Assembly: GCF_016862375.1 (NCBI RefSeq)
Contig: NZ_BOMV01000090.1
Location: 1-38,733 of the forward strand
Direction of reading: 5' to 3'
Origin: Paractinoplanes rishiriensis
GTDB lineage: Bacteria > Actinomycetota > Actinomycetes > Mycobacteriales > Micromonosporaceae
Length of the DNA: 38,733 nt
Within the stretch, counting starts at the first letter, position 1. Every line of letters begins with the position of its first letter. Both the position numbers and the translations under genes were made by a program. Below, in pieces: positions 1 to 7,613 of this stretch. The notes beneath the pieces were generated by a model, which was given only the letters and a program-made list of their open reading frames with translations, did not search any database and was not told the DNA's origin.

Positions 1-1306
1 TTTCGTGCCGACCCGGCGCACCAAGGCCAAGTCGCTGGCGATCCCGGACTCCAAGGCGTTCGGCGACATCAAGCGCGGCAGCGGCAAACAGAAGATCGCC
101 ACCACCATGGCCTTCGTCCGGCTCCTCAAGGACCTGATGAAGGACAAGGAGTTCGGCGCGCGCTGGGTGCCGATCATTCCGGACGAGGCACGTACGTTCG
201 GCATGGACTCGCTCTTCCCGACCAAGAAGATCTACTCCCCGCACGGCCAGACCTACACCTCGGTCGACCGGGAGCTCTTCCTGTCGTACAAGGAAGCGAC
301 CAACGGCCAGATCCTGCACGAGGGGATCAACGAGGCCGGGTCGACGGCGAGCTTCATCGCGGCCGGCACCTCGTACGCCACCCACGACGAGCCGATGATC
401 CCGCTGTACATCTTCTACTCGATGTTCGGCTTCCAGCGGACCGCGGACGAGCTGTGGGCGGCCGCCGACCAGATGACCCGGGGCTTCCTGCTCGGCGCCA
501 CGGCCGGCCGCACCACGCTGAACGGCGAGGGCCTGCAGCACGAGGACGGGCACTCGCTGCTGATCGCGGCGACCAACCCGGCCGTGGTGGCGTACGACCC
601 GGCGTTCGCGTTCGAGATCGCGCACATCGTCGAGAACGGCCTGCACCGGATGTACGGCGAGCGGCAGGAGAACGTCTTCTACTACCTCACCATCTACAAC
701 GAGCCGGCCGTGCAGCCCGCGCAGCCGGACGACCTCGACGTGGAGGGCCTGCTCAAGGGCATCTACCGGTATTCACCGGCGCCGGAGACCACCGGGCCCA
801 AGGCGCAGCTGCTGGCGTCGGGCACCGGCATGGCCTGGGCGCTCAAGGCCCAGCAGCTGCTCGCCCAGGACTGGGGCGTAGGCGCCGACGTCTGGTCGGT
901 GACCTCGTGGACCGAGCTGCGGCGGGACGCCGTCGAGACCGAGGAGCACAACCTGCTGCACCCCGGTGACCAGCCCCGCAAGCCGTACGTGGAACAGAAG
1001 CTGGACGGCACCGAGGGCCCGGTCGTCGCGGTCAGCGACTTCATGCGCGCGGTGCCCGACCTGATCGCCCGCTGGGTGCCGAACGACTACACGTCGCTGG
1101 GCACCGACGGCTTCGGCATGAGCGACACCCGGCACGCGCTGCGCCGCCACTTCCACGTGGACGGCGAGTCGGTGGCCGTGGCCACGCTGCGTCAGCTCGC
1201 GCTGCGCGGCAAGGTGCCGGCGCACGTCCCGGCCGAGGCCGCCAAGAAATACGCGATCGACGACGTCTCGGCGGCCCCGGTCGGCGAGACCGGCGGCGAC
1301 AGCTGA
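1..1306 (+). CDS. aceE: Pyruvate dehydrogenase E1 component, C-terminal part (5' truncated by window)
   Basis: The reading frame is open from the first bases of the window, so only about the last 434 residues of a protein of roughly 900 are present. It is the homodimeric E1 (AceE) type, which decarboxylates pyruvate with thiamine diphosphate and feeds acetyl groups to E2. The segment is the transketolase-like pyrimidine-binding and C-terminal region. Recognisable stretches are TYTSVDRELFLSYKEA, GQILHEGINEAGS, the GLQHEDGHS loop, and YLTIYNEPA followed by a GIYRY block. The GTG at 5 is an internal codon, not the start. A strong inverted repeat follows the TGA stop, so this is the end of a transcription unit. 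Its product, acetyl-CoA, is the substrate of the fatty-acid cluster 7 kb downstream. Identity is secure; the missing N-terminus is a window effect. Confidence 0.95.
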   Translation, partial: FVPTRRTKAKSLAIPDSKAFGDIKRGSGKQKIATTMAFVRLLKDLMKDKEFGARWVPIIPDEARTFGMDSLFPTKKIYSPHGQTYTSVDRELFLSYKEATNGQILHEGINEAGSTASFIAAGTSYATHDEPMIPLYIFYSMFGFQRTADELWAAADQMTRGFLLGATAGRTTLNGEGLQHEDGHSLLIAATNPAVVAYDPAFAFEIAHIVENGLHRMYGERQENVFYYLTIYNEPAVQPAQPDDLDVEGLLKGIYRYSPAPETTGPKAQLLASGTGMAWALKAQQLLAQDWGVGADVWSVTSWTELRRDAVETEEHNLLHPGDQPRKPYVEQKLDGTEGPVVAVSDFMRAVPDLIARWVPNDYTSLGTDGFGMSDTRHALRRHFHVDGESVAVATLRQLALRGKVPAHVPAEAAKKYAIDDVSAAPVGETGGDS

Positions 1307-1312
1307 TTCCCG

Positions 1313-1351
1313 CCGCCGGCGGCCTGCCGACTCAGGGCGGGCCGCCGGCGG
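1313..1351. terminator. GC-rich hairpin between convergent aceE and the DHFR-like gene
   Basis: Perfect 12-bp arms CCGCCGGCGGCC (1313-1324) and GGCCGCCGGCGG (1340-1351) enclose a 15-nt loop in which TGCC/GGCG can extend the stem. It starts seven bases after the aceE stop and ends about 20 bases before the stop of the opposing gene. There is no U-tract, which is common for actinobacterial terminators. Bidirectional termination is inferred from position and stem strength. Confidence 0.7.
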
Positions 1352-1354
1352 ACT

Positions 1355-1382
1355 CACGGTCAGGCGGGCACGGTCAGGCGGG
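1355..1382. repeat. Two tandem copies of a 14-bp unit over the stop codon of the DHFR-like gene
   Basis: The unit CACGGTCAGGCGGG occurs at 1355-1368 and again, identically, at 1369-1382. On the minus strand each copy contains a TGA. The copy at 1374-1376 is the real stop of the reductase gene and the other lies 14 bases downstream in a different frame. It looks like a recent slipped-strand duplication at a gene 3' end, similar to tracts elsewhere in this window. Confidence 0.8.
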
Positions 1383-1907
1383 CACGTAGGTGACGACCTG
1401 GACCCCGGTCGTGGTCTGCCAGGTGTCGGTGGGCTTCAGCGCGACCTTGGTGCCCTCGTCCCAGAGCTTGCGTCCTTCGCCGGTCACCACCGGGTAGATC
1501 ATGATGCGGTACTCGTCGATCAGGTTGTGCCGGGTCAGGTAGTTGACCAGGGAGGCGCTGCCGTTGATCAGCAGGTTGGCGGGCTCGGTCTTGAGCTTGG
1601 CCACCGCGTCGGCCAGCTCACCCGCCAGGAACGTCGCGTTCCACTCCGGCTCGGTCAGCGTGGTGGTGGCCACGTGCTTGGGCATCGAGTTCATCCGGAC
1701 GCCGAAGTCGCCGGTCTCGGCCTCCATCTGCGGCCAGGCGGCCTTGAAGCCCTCGTATGTCCGGCGGCCCAGCAGCAGCGCGCCGGCCTCGCGCAGGTTG
1801 GCGGCCTGCCAGTTGCCGAGTTCGTCGTTGAAGTAGGGACCGCTCCAGGCGGGCTCCTCGAAGACGCCGTCGAGGGTCACATACTCCACCGCCACGATCT
1901 TGCCCAT
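1374..1907 (-). CDS. Dihydrofolate reductase-family (RibD C-terminal-like) protein
   Basis: A protein of 177 residues with the RibD C-terminal/DHFR-like fold, found in many small actinobacterial NADPH-dependent reductases of unknown substrate. Family marks are the N-terminal strand then TLDGVFEEPAW, the GALLLGRRTYEGF segment that contacts the nucleotide, LLINGSASLVNYL, and DEYRIMIYPVVTGEGRKLW near the end. I chose the ATG at 1907, giving MGKIVAVEYV, which matches the family start. An in-frame GTG three codons upstream (1916) is possible and lies closer to a GGAAGG sequence. It is divergent from the MFS gene and convergent with aceE. It is not a true FolA: length and motifs fit the RibD-like group. 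The substrate cannot be told from sequence. Confidence 0.85.
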   Translation of the reverse strand: MGKIVAVEYVTLDGVFEEPAWSGPYFNDELGNWQAANLREAGALLLGRRTYEGFKAAWPQMEAETGDFGVRMNSMPKHVATTTLTEPEWNATFLAGELADAVAKLKTEPANLLINGSASLVNYLTRHNLIDEYRIMIYPVVTGEGRKLWDEGTKVALKPTDTWQTTTGVQVVTYVPA

Positions 1908-1926
1908 TTCGACCACCCTACGCCGC

Positions 1927-1941
1927 CCCTTCCCGGAAGGG
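1927..1941. promoter_or_regulatory. Palindrome in the divergent reductase/MFS promoter region
   Basis: Arms CCCTTCC (1927-1933) and GGAAGGG (1935-1941) surround one central base, in the 81-bp gap between two divergent starts. On the minus strand the same purine-rich stretch may serve as ribosome-binding site for the reductase gene. It could be an operator shared by both genes, but position is the only support. Confidence 0.3.
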
Positions 1942-1988
1942 CCATGTATCCCTTAACCTCCGAGGAAAATTCGCGTTAGGGAGGCCGG

Positions 1989-3230
1989 ATGGCCGTCGCC
2001 CACGGGGTGCCAGCGCTCGCCGAACCCGTCGTACCGGTCCGGCGCTCCTGGATCGGTCTTCTCTTCGCCGCCAACCTGGGTCTCTGGATGGCCTTCTTCA
2101 CGCCCATCCAGGTGCTGCTGCCCGAGCAGGTCGCCGCACTCGCCGGGTCGCACAAGGAGGCCTGGCTCGGCGTCGTCACCGGCATCGGCGCGCTCGTCGC
2201 GATCATCGTGAACCCACTGGCCGGCGCTTTCTCCGACCGCACCCGGCTGCGGCTGTTCGGCCGCACCTACGGCCGGCGGCACTGCTGGACCGTGGGCGGC
2301 GGCATTCTCGCGGTGATCTCGCTGGTCGCCCTGGCCGACGCACCGAACCTGCTGTGGGTGACGCTGGGCTGGGCCGGCGCCCAACTGGGTCTCAACATCA
2401 TGCTGGCCACGCTGACCGCCGCGGTGCCCGACCGGGTGCCGGTCTCGCAGCGCGGCCTGGTCTCCGGCTGGATCGGCATGCCACAGGCGCTGGGCCTGGT
2501 GCTCGGCGCGATCCTGGTCACCGCGGTGGTCACCGAGACCGGGCCGGGCTACCTGCTGATGACGCTCGGCCTGGTCGTCCTGGTGGCACCGTTCGTCATG
2601 ATCACCCCGGACGATCCGCTCGCCGAGGTGCCGGTCACGCGTACCCGCTGGAAGTTGAATCTCCGCGAACACCCGGACTTCGCCTGGGCCTTCGGCACCC
2701 GGTTCCTGGTCCAGCTCGGCAACGCGCTGGGCACGCTCTACCTGCTCTACTTCCTGTCCGACGCGGTCAAGCTGCCCAAGCCGGACGAGGGCCTGCTGAT
2801 CATGATCCTGCTCTACACGGCCGGCATGATCTCGACCGCGATGCTCGGCGGCTGGCTCTCCGACCGGCTCGGCCGCCGCAAGATCTTCGTGATCTGGTCC
2901 GGCGTGCTGATCGCGATCGCGGCCCTGCTGCTGGGCATCTGGCCGACCTGGCCGGTGGCCCAGGTCGCGGCGGTGTTGTTCGGCGCCGGCTACGGGGTCT
3001 ACCTGGCGGTCGACACCGCGCTGATCACCCAGGTGCTGCCCGCCGCCACCGACCGCGCCAAGGACCTCGGGGTCATCAACATCGCCTCGGCCGCCCCGCA
3101 GGTGCTCGGCCCGGCCCTGGCCGCGCCGATCGTCACCCACCTCGGCGGTTACCCGGCGCTGTTCGGCCTCACCGCCCTGGTCACCCTGCTCGGAGCGGTA
3201 GCCGTGGTGAAAATCCGTTCGGTCCCATAG
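1989..3230 (+). CDS. Major facilitator superfamily transporter
   Basis: A 413-residue, strongly hydrophobic protein with about 12 predicted membrane helices. Two half-repeats each carry the MFS loop 2-3 style motif: GAFSDRTRLRLFGRTYGRR near residue 80 and GGWLSDRLGRRKIF near residue 300. The longer first-loop version and the DRAKDLGVINIA segment near the C-terminus resemble actinobacterial MFS proteins related to the sugar-transporting SLC45/GPH-like groups. Substrate is not predictable. The ATG at 1989 follows an AGGGAGG ribosome site with a short spacer. The gene ends 13 bases before the gltX start, so the two may be co-transcribed, although their functions are not obviously linked. Confidence 0.88.
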   Translation: MAVAHGVPALAEPVVPVRRSWIGLLFAANLGLWMAFFTPIQVLLPEQVAALAGSHKEAWLGVVTGIGALVAIIVNPLAGAFSDRTRLRLFGRTYGRRHCWTVGGGILAVISLVALADAPNLLWVTLGWAGAQLGLNIMLATLTAAVPDRVPVSQRGLVSGWIGMPQALGLVLGAILVTAVVTETGPGYLLMTLGLVVLVAPFVMITPDDPLAEVPVTRTRWKLNLREHPDFAWAFGTRFLVQLGNALGTLYLLYFLSDAVKLPKPDEGLLIMILLYTAGMISTAMLGGWLSDRLGRRKIFVIWSGVLIAIAALLLGIWPTWPVAQVAAVLFGAGYGVYLAVDTALITQVLPAATDRAKDLGVINIASAAPQVLGPALAAPIVTHLGGYPALFGLTALVTLLGAVAVVKIRSVP

Positions 3231-3243
3231 GTACTCTGGTCGG

Positions 3244-4650
3244 GTGACTGTTCGCGTACGTTTCGCTCCGTCCCCGACCGGCATGTTCCACGTCGGCGGC
3301 GCCCGCTCGGCGCTGCAGAACTGGATCTATGCCCAGCAGCACGGGGGTGTCTTCGTGCTCCGGATCGAGGACACCGACGCCGCCCGCAATCGTCCCGAGT
3401 GGACCGAGGGCATCATCTCGGCGCTGGACTGGATCGGCATCGAGCGGGGCACGTACGAGGGACCCCATTTCCAGTCCTCGTACGCGGCCGACCACACCGC
3501 CGCCGCCACCCGGCTCTACGGCGAGGGCCGCGCGTACTACTGCGACTGCAAGCGGGACGACGTGATCGCCCGCACCGGCAACCAGCACACCGGCTACGAC
3601 GGCTTCTGCCGCGACCGGGCGCTGGGGCCGGGCGAGGGCCGCGCGCTGCGCTTCCGCACCCCGGACAGGGGCGAGACCGTGGTGGAAGACCTGGTGCGCG
3701 GCAAGCCGACCTTCGAAAACCGGCTGCTCGAGGACTTCGTGGTGGCCCGCGCCGACGGCTCGCCGCTGTTCCTGCTGGCCAACGTCGTGGACGACCTGGC
3801 GATGGGCATCACCCACGTGATCCGGGCCGAGGAGCACCTGCCCAACACGCCCAAGCAGCAGCTGCTCTGGGAGGCGCTGGGCGCGACCCCGCCGGTCTGG
3901 GCGCACGTGCCGGTGATCGTCAACGAGAAGCGGCAGAAGCTGTCCAAGCGCCGCGACAAGGTGGCCCTCGAGACCTACCGCGACGAGGGTTACCTGGCCG
4001 CCGCCATGCGCAACTACCTGATGCTGCTCGGCTGGGCGCCGTCCGGCGACCGCGAGATCGTGCCCTGGTCGGTGATCGAGCAGGAGTACCGCATCGAGGA
4101 CGTCAACCACGCGTCGGCCTTCTTCGACGTCAAGAAGCTGCGAGCGTTCAACGGCGACTACATCCGCGCCCTCGCGCCGGACGAGTTCGCCGCGGTGTGC
4201 GCGCCCTGGCTGCAGGGCACCGACACGATCCCGGCCCCGCCGTGGGCTCCGGCGGCCTTCGACACGCACGTGTTCGCCCAGGTCGCCCCGCTCGCGCAGA
4301 CCCGCATCGCGGTGCTGTCCGAGATCGTGGAGTACGTCGACTTCCTCTTCCTCGACGAGCCGGCCCGCGACGAGGCGTCCTGGGCCAAAGCGATGAAGGG
4401 TGAGGCCGCCGAGATCCTGGACGCGACCGTGGCCGCGTTCGAGGCGCTGCCGGACTGGTCGGCCGAGCCGCTCAAGGCCGCGCTCGAGGAGGTCGGCCTG
4501 GCCCGCGAGCTCAAGCTGGGCAAGACCCAGGCGCCGGTACGCGTCGCGGTCACCGGGCGCTCGGTCGGGCTGCCGCTGTTCGAGTCGATCGAGGTGCTCG
4601 GCCGCGAGCGCACGCTGGCCCGGCTGCGGGCCGCCCGCGCCGCTCTCTAA
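3244..4650 (+). CDS. gltX: Glutamate--tRNA ligase
   Basis: Class I aminoacyl-tRNA synthetase of 468 residues that charges tRNA-Glu. Probably, as in most actinobacteria lacking GlnRS, it also misacylates tRNA-Gln for the GatCAB amidotransferase. The ATP-binding HIGH-type motif is PSPTGMFHVGG (HVGG at residues 16-19). The KMSKS-type motif is KLSKR at residues 232-236. A CDC...YDGFC cluster near residues 100-120 matches the zinc-binding insert of bacterial GluRS. The C-terminal anticodon-binding part ends normally with GRERTLARLRAAR. The start is GTG at 3244, giving VTVRVRFAPSPTG. Full length, no defects, followed directly by an intrinsic terminator. Confidence 0.97.
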   Translation: MTVRVRFAPSPTGMFHVGGARSALQNWIYAQQHGGVFVLRIEDTDAARNRPEWTEGIISALDWIGIERGTYEGPHFQSSYAADHTAAATRLYGEGRAYYCDCKRDDVIARTGNQHTGYDGFCRDRALGPGEGRALRFRTPDRGETVVEDLVRGKPTFENRLLEDFVVARADGSPLFLLANVVDDLAMGITHVIRAEEHLPNTPKQQLLWEALGATPPVWAHVPVIVNEKRQKLSKRRDKVALETYRDEGYLAAAMRNYLMLLGWAPSGDREIVPWSVIEQEYRIEDVNHASAFFDVKKLRAFNGDYIRALAPDEFAAVCAPWLQGTDTIPAPPWAPAAFDTHVFAQVAPLAQTRIAVLSEIVEYVDFLFLDEPARDEASWAKAMKGEAAEILDATVAAFEALPDWSAEPLKAALEEVGLARELKLGKTQAPVRVAVTGRSVGLPLFESIEVLGRERTLARLRAARAAL

Positions 4651-4664
4651 CTTCCGAACCGTCT

Positions 4665-4712
4665 AATTCGGTACGTGGGCGACATGTCCCCCGTACCGAA
4701 TTTTTCGTTTTT
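4665..4712 (+). terminator. Intrinsic terminator of gltX
   Basis: Arms AATTCGGTACG (4665-4675) and CGTACCGAATT (4692-4702) form a perfect 11-bp stem whose loop can add GGG/CCC pairs. A T-rich tail (TTTTCGTTTTTAT) follows directly. It begins 15 bases after the gltX stop. This is one of the few U-tract terminators in the window. Confidence 0.88.
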
Positions 4713-5004
4713 ATCGCACTTGCTGCCCGGTCGTCCATCGTTACTCGTCGTTACGGTAACGAATTTAGCCAGGCGGGTGACCGACTTCCCTGCCGCTTGC
4801 CCGGGGTGGGTAGTATTCGGCCGCTGATCAAAGGTCGTTGTCGTCTCGTCAGTCATCCCCAGATGGCTTCAATTCGTCCGGCTCGAGATGCGCCCGGGCG
4901 TCTGTCCGGGGAGGCTAGAGCGCGTGGCCCGGTCGCGATCCACCGTCGCGGCACGACCAGCAGCGCGCGAAGCCATGTCCACCACGGGGCGGGGAGGCCG
5001 GACG
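4713..5004 (+). promoter_or_regulatory. Leader region of the secreted protein, with palindrome TCGTTAC-G-GTAACGA
   Basis: No gene is seen between the gltX terminator and the start at 5005. The region is less GC-rich at its beginning and holds a perfect 7-bp-arm palindrome, TCGTTAC (4748-4754) and GTAACGA (4756-4762). An extra half site CGTTAC lies about ten bases upstream, which gives three half sites in a row, as expected for a dimeric repressor or activator. An in-frame extension upstream of 5005 exists (GTG/ATG codons from 4888), but its arginine-rich, poorly coding look argues against it. No confident -10/-35 pair was found. Confidence 0.4.
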
Positions 5005-5667
5005 ATGGTTCCAGAGGCGATAACCCGGTTGGCCAAAGCGGCCGGATCGGTAGCCGTCGTCGTCGCGCTTGCGCTCGGCACCGGCCCCGCGGCGGCGACC
5101 GCCGCGCCCAAGCCTCTGCCGAAACCGACCAGCATCCAGATCGAGGGCAAGGGCATCGAGGATACCCTCGTCGTCCAGCAGTCCGGTCAGGCCCGCCTGT
5201 TCGACAACCTGCTCGGCGAGGTCAACTGGATGGCGGGCGCGAAACCGCACGCGGTCGCTCCGAAAGCCGACGCGCTCGGCCCCAAGTTCGTCCTCACCGT
5301 CATGATCAAGACGGTGCCCACCCAGGTCTACGACCTCTACCCGATGGCGGCCGGCGGCCCTCGCGCCTACCGCCCGGCCAACCAGCCGAGCGGTAAGAAG
5401 GCGGCCGGCTGGTTCTACGGCCGGCTCACCATGAGTGAGACGCTGCGGGTCAGCGGCGTGCCGCTGGAGGCCCGGCCGGACGTGGTGGCCGGCGGCATCG
5501 GCGGCGGCGTCGGCGTGGACATCGGCACCGAGGCGATCGACCCGGCCACCGAGATGAACAACTTCCTCGACGAGATGCGCCGCGTGCTGCTGCTCAACGG
5601 CGCCGTGCTGATCGTCATCCTGTGCGGCCTGGCCGGCATCGCCTACCTGATCCGCCGCCGGATCTAG
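5005..5667 (+). CDS. Secreted, C-terminally membrane-anchored protein of unknown function
   Basis: I do not recognise the family. The 220-residue product has an N-terminal signal peptide (hydrophobic core VAVVVALALG, then small residues TAAPKP around residue 35). A mostly extracytoplasmic domain follows, with a Gly-rich stretch GGIGGGVGVDIG near residue 165. It ends in a hydrophobic segment (LLNGAVLIVILCGLAGIAYL) and a basic tail RRRI, so the C-terminus is probably anchored with the tail inside. The ATG at 5005 was chosen because GGGGAGG lies seven bases upstream and the signal peptide begins there; an ATG at 4975 is the alternative. It is convergent with the anti-sigma-like gene, with only eight bases between stops. 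Function unknown. Confidence 0.8.
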   Translation: MVPEAITRLAKAAGSVAVVVALALGTGPAAATAAPKPLPKPTSIQIEGKGIEDTLVVQQSGQARLFDNLLGEVNWMAGAKPHAVAPKADALGPKFVLTVMIKTVPTQVYDLYPMAAGGPRAYRPANQPSGKKAAGWFYGRLTMSETLRVSGVPLEARPDVVAGGIGGGVGVDIGTEAIDPATEMNNFLDEMRRVLLLNGAVLIVILCGLAGIAYLIRRRI

Positions 5668-5675
5668 GGCCGGTC

Positions 5676-6449
5676 CTAGTCGATCTCGACCGGCACCGGC
5701 ACCCGGAACACCGGGCAGGCTCCGGACGACGGCCCGGTACAGGTCTCGTTCGGCCCGAAAGCGCCGGCCAGCCGCGGATCGGTGGCGATCTCCTCGACCT
5801 GCGCACCGGTCAGTGCCGGCTTGCCCGCGTCCGCGTCGTCGGTGCCCCGCTCCCCGGTGGCCATCACGGCGACCGTGCGGCCGTCCGAGATCCGTCGCGC
5901 GATGGTCTGATGCACCTGCCAGTCCAGGTCCTGGTCGTCGTCGTAGCGGACGTACTCGATGCCGCGCGGCGCCCACTCGGTGCGGGCGCACTTGCCGGGC
6001 GCGGCCAGCACCGGGAAGCACAGGTCCTCCGGCGCCGGGTACACGGCGATCTCCACGGTGCCGCGCGGCTTGCCCTCCTCGTCCACCACCGAGTACTGCC
6101 GCCAGCCGTTGCCGCGTTCCGGCGGCCTCGGGAAGATGTGCATGCCCTGGTCGTCCACCAGCGGCGCCACGATCGCGAGCACCGGGTCGGCGATGGCCGA
6201 CGGCACCGGCACGGCGCTGGGCGGCCCGGCCACCGGCGCCCGCTCGGTGGTGTCCGGCAGCAGGGTGGTGGTGAGCAGATATCCGGCGGCCGCGATGGTC
6301 ACGGCCGCGGCGGCACCGGCGGCGATCAAGGCACGGGTACGCCGCCGGCGCAGCCGGTCGGCCCGGCGGAACACCTCGTCCACCTCGTCGCCCAGCGCCG
6401 GCTCGCCGTCCAGCACGTGCTCGAGGAGTTTGCCCAGTTGCACGCTCAT
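5676..6449 (-). CDS. Single-pass membrane protein, probable anti-sigma partner of the adjacent sigma factor
   Basis: The 257-residue product has a short acidic/basic cytoplasmic N-terminus (MSVQLGKLLEHVLDG... then RRADRLRRRRTRA), one membrane helix at about residues 41-62 (LIAAGAAAAVTIAAAGYLL) and a large outside domain. The start overlaps the sigma-factor stop as ATGA (6446-6449), so the two are translationally coupled. This arrangement is typical of ECF/SigE-family sigma factors followed by a membrane protein that holds or modulates them. No zinc-binding HxxxCxxC anti-sigma motif is visible, so the anti-sigma role rests on context and topology. The outer domain has cysteines near DLCFPVLAAPGKC and ETCTGPSSGAC that could form disulphides. 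Confidence 0.75.
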   Translation of the reverse strand: MSVQLGKLLEHVLDGEPALGDEVDEVFRRADRLRRRRTRALIAAGAAAAVTIAAAGYLLTTTLLPDTTERAPVAGPPSAVPVPSAIADPVLAIVAPLVDDQGMHIFPRPPERGNGWRQYSVVDEEGKPRGTVEIAVYPAPEDLCFPVLAAPGKCARTEWAPRGIEYVRYDDDQDLDWQVHQTIARRISDGRTVAVMATGERGTDDADAGKPALTGAQVEEIATDPRLAGAFGPNETCTGPSSGACPVFRVPVPVEID

Positions 6450-6922
6450 CCGGCCATCGCTGCTTCCGAGTCGGTGAGCAGCTTTTCCAGCGCCGCCAGA
6501 CCGGCCTTCTCGTAGGCGGCCACCCGCTCGTCGTCGAGGTCGAGCATCGCCCCGGTGGCGTCCACGTCGAAGCCGTCCCAGTAGCGCAGCACCAGCACCG
6601 CCCGGCATCGCGGGGCCAGCTTGTGCAGCGCGTCCAGCAGCAGGATCGACTCGGCCGCGACGCCCTCGGCGCCGGCCGAGGCCACGAAGACGTGCTCCCG
6701 CCGCCGGTTCCGCTTGCGGCAGGCTTCCATCAGATCCGCGTACGCGTAGACGTCCGGATCGGCCACCGCACCGCGCCGGCTGTCGGCCACCACCCGGGCC
6801 AGGCAGTCCCGGGTGAGGTCGGTGGCCAGATCCCAGTCGCCGCACATCAGGAACGCCGACCGCCGCAGGTGGGGCAGCCGGCTGATCACAAACTCGCGGA
6901 GCCCTTCGTCGTCGCCGGACAT
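6446..6922 (-). CDS. SigE-family (ECF-type) RNA polymerase sigma factor
   Basis: 158 residues, the usual size for small actinobacterial SigE-family sigma factors. The sigma-2-like part near the N-terminus reads LRRSAFLMCGDWDLATDLTR, matching the family's 'LLTGDWHLAEDL' helix. The sigma-4-like part contains LHKLAPRCRAVLVLRYWDG, then a helix-turn-helix. That HTH is poorly conserved: where most members read GTVKSRxxRGL, this one has DERVAAYEKAGLAALEKLL. Its -35 recognition may therefore be unusual. The gene is followed, with a 4-bp overlap, by a membrane protein likely to regulate it. The start ATG at 6922 has AAGGTG just upstream. The TetR gene lies 46 bases upstream on the same strand. Confidence 0.87.
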   Translation of the reverse strand: MSGDDEGLREFVISRLPHLRRSAFLMCGDWDLATDLTRDCLARVVADSRRGAVADPDVYAYADLMEACRKRNRRREHVFVASAGAEGVAAESILLLDALHKLAPRCRAVLVLRYWDGFDVDATGAMLDLDDERVAAYEKAGLAALEKLLTDSEAAMAG

Positions 6923-6968
6923 GGCACCTTTATAGGCGAATGTTGGGTGACAGCGGGACGAAACCGCC

Positions 6969-7526
6969 TCACACTCCCCGAACGGACAGCTCGACGAGGC
7001 GTACCAGATCTTCCAGGTCGGCCTCGAACTCCCGGGATCCGGTCTCGCCGCCCGCCGCTGCCGGCAGGCCGCCGGTGACCTCGCCGGTCGCGTAGCCGAG
7101 CAGGAACGCGCAGATCATCCGCGCCAGCCGGGGAATCCGGTCGTCGGCCACCCCGGCGTCGTGCAGGATGCCGCGCAGGGCGGCGGTCAGCCAGGACGCC
7201 GACGCGCCCGCGGCCGAGCGGTTGAGCAGCAGCGGGAAGGCACCAGGGTGGGCGTACGCGAGCTGGCGCACGGCCCGGCCGGCCGCGCGCAGCCGGTGCC
7301 GCCAGTCCAGCTCGGCCGGATCGGCGCCGACCGCGGTGCCCAGTTCCAGGTGCAGCAGGTCGACGAGACCGTCGAGCAGCGCGTCCTTGCCACCCACATA
7401 CGGGTAGAGCGCCATCGAGGTGAGACCGACGCGTTCGGCCACCGCTCGCATCGACATGGCGGCCAGGCCGCGCTCGTCGACCAGCGCCAGGGCCTGGTCC
7501 AGGATCTGCCGCCGCTTGTCGTCCAC
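6969..7526 (-). CDS. TetR-family transcriptional regulator
   Basis: 185 residues. The N-terminal HTH is clear: RRQILDQALALVDERGLAAMSMRAVAERVGL followed by TSMALYPYVGGKDALLDGLVD at about residues 5-55. The C-terminal all-helical ligand domain resembles the TetR_C group that includes tetracycline-repressor-like proteins, ending in DLVRLVELSVRGV. The start is GTG at 7526 (MDDKRRQ). A perfect 10-bp-arm inverted repeat lies 50-75 bases upstream and is a good candidate for its own operator. It reads in the same direction as the sigma factor, 46 bases ahead of it, so it may control the sigma/anti-sigma pair. No obvious transporter or enzyme target is adjacent. Confidence 0.9.
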   Translation of the reverse strand: MDDKRRQILDQALALVDERGLAAMSMRAVAERVGLTSMALYPYVGGKDALLDGLVDLLHLELGTAVGADPAELDWRHRLRAAGRAVRQLAYAHPGAFPLLLNRSAAGASASWLTAALRGILHDAGVADDRIPRLARMICAFLLGYATGEVTGGLPAAAGGETGSREFEADLEDLVRLVELSVRGV

Positions 7527-7576
7527 CGCACAACCGGTACCGGCCGGGCGGTCCCCGGCGCCGAGACGCGCCCGGA

Positions 7577-7600
7577 CCGCTCACCCGGTCGGGTGAGCGG
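7577..7600. promoter_or_regulatory. Perfect inverted repeat upstream of the TetR gene (candidate operator)
   Basis: Arms CCGCTCACCC (7577-7586) and GGGTGAGCGG (7591-7600) with spacer GGTC. The size and near-symmetry fit a TetR-dimer operator. A terminator for the small upstream minus-strand ORF is the alternative; there is no U-tract in either direction. Confidence 0.45.
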
Positions 7601-7613
7601 ATTCAGCACCAGG

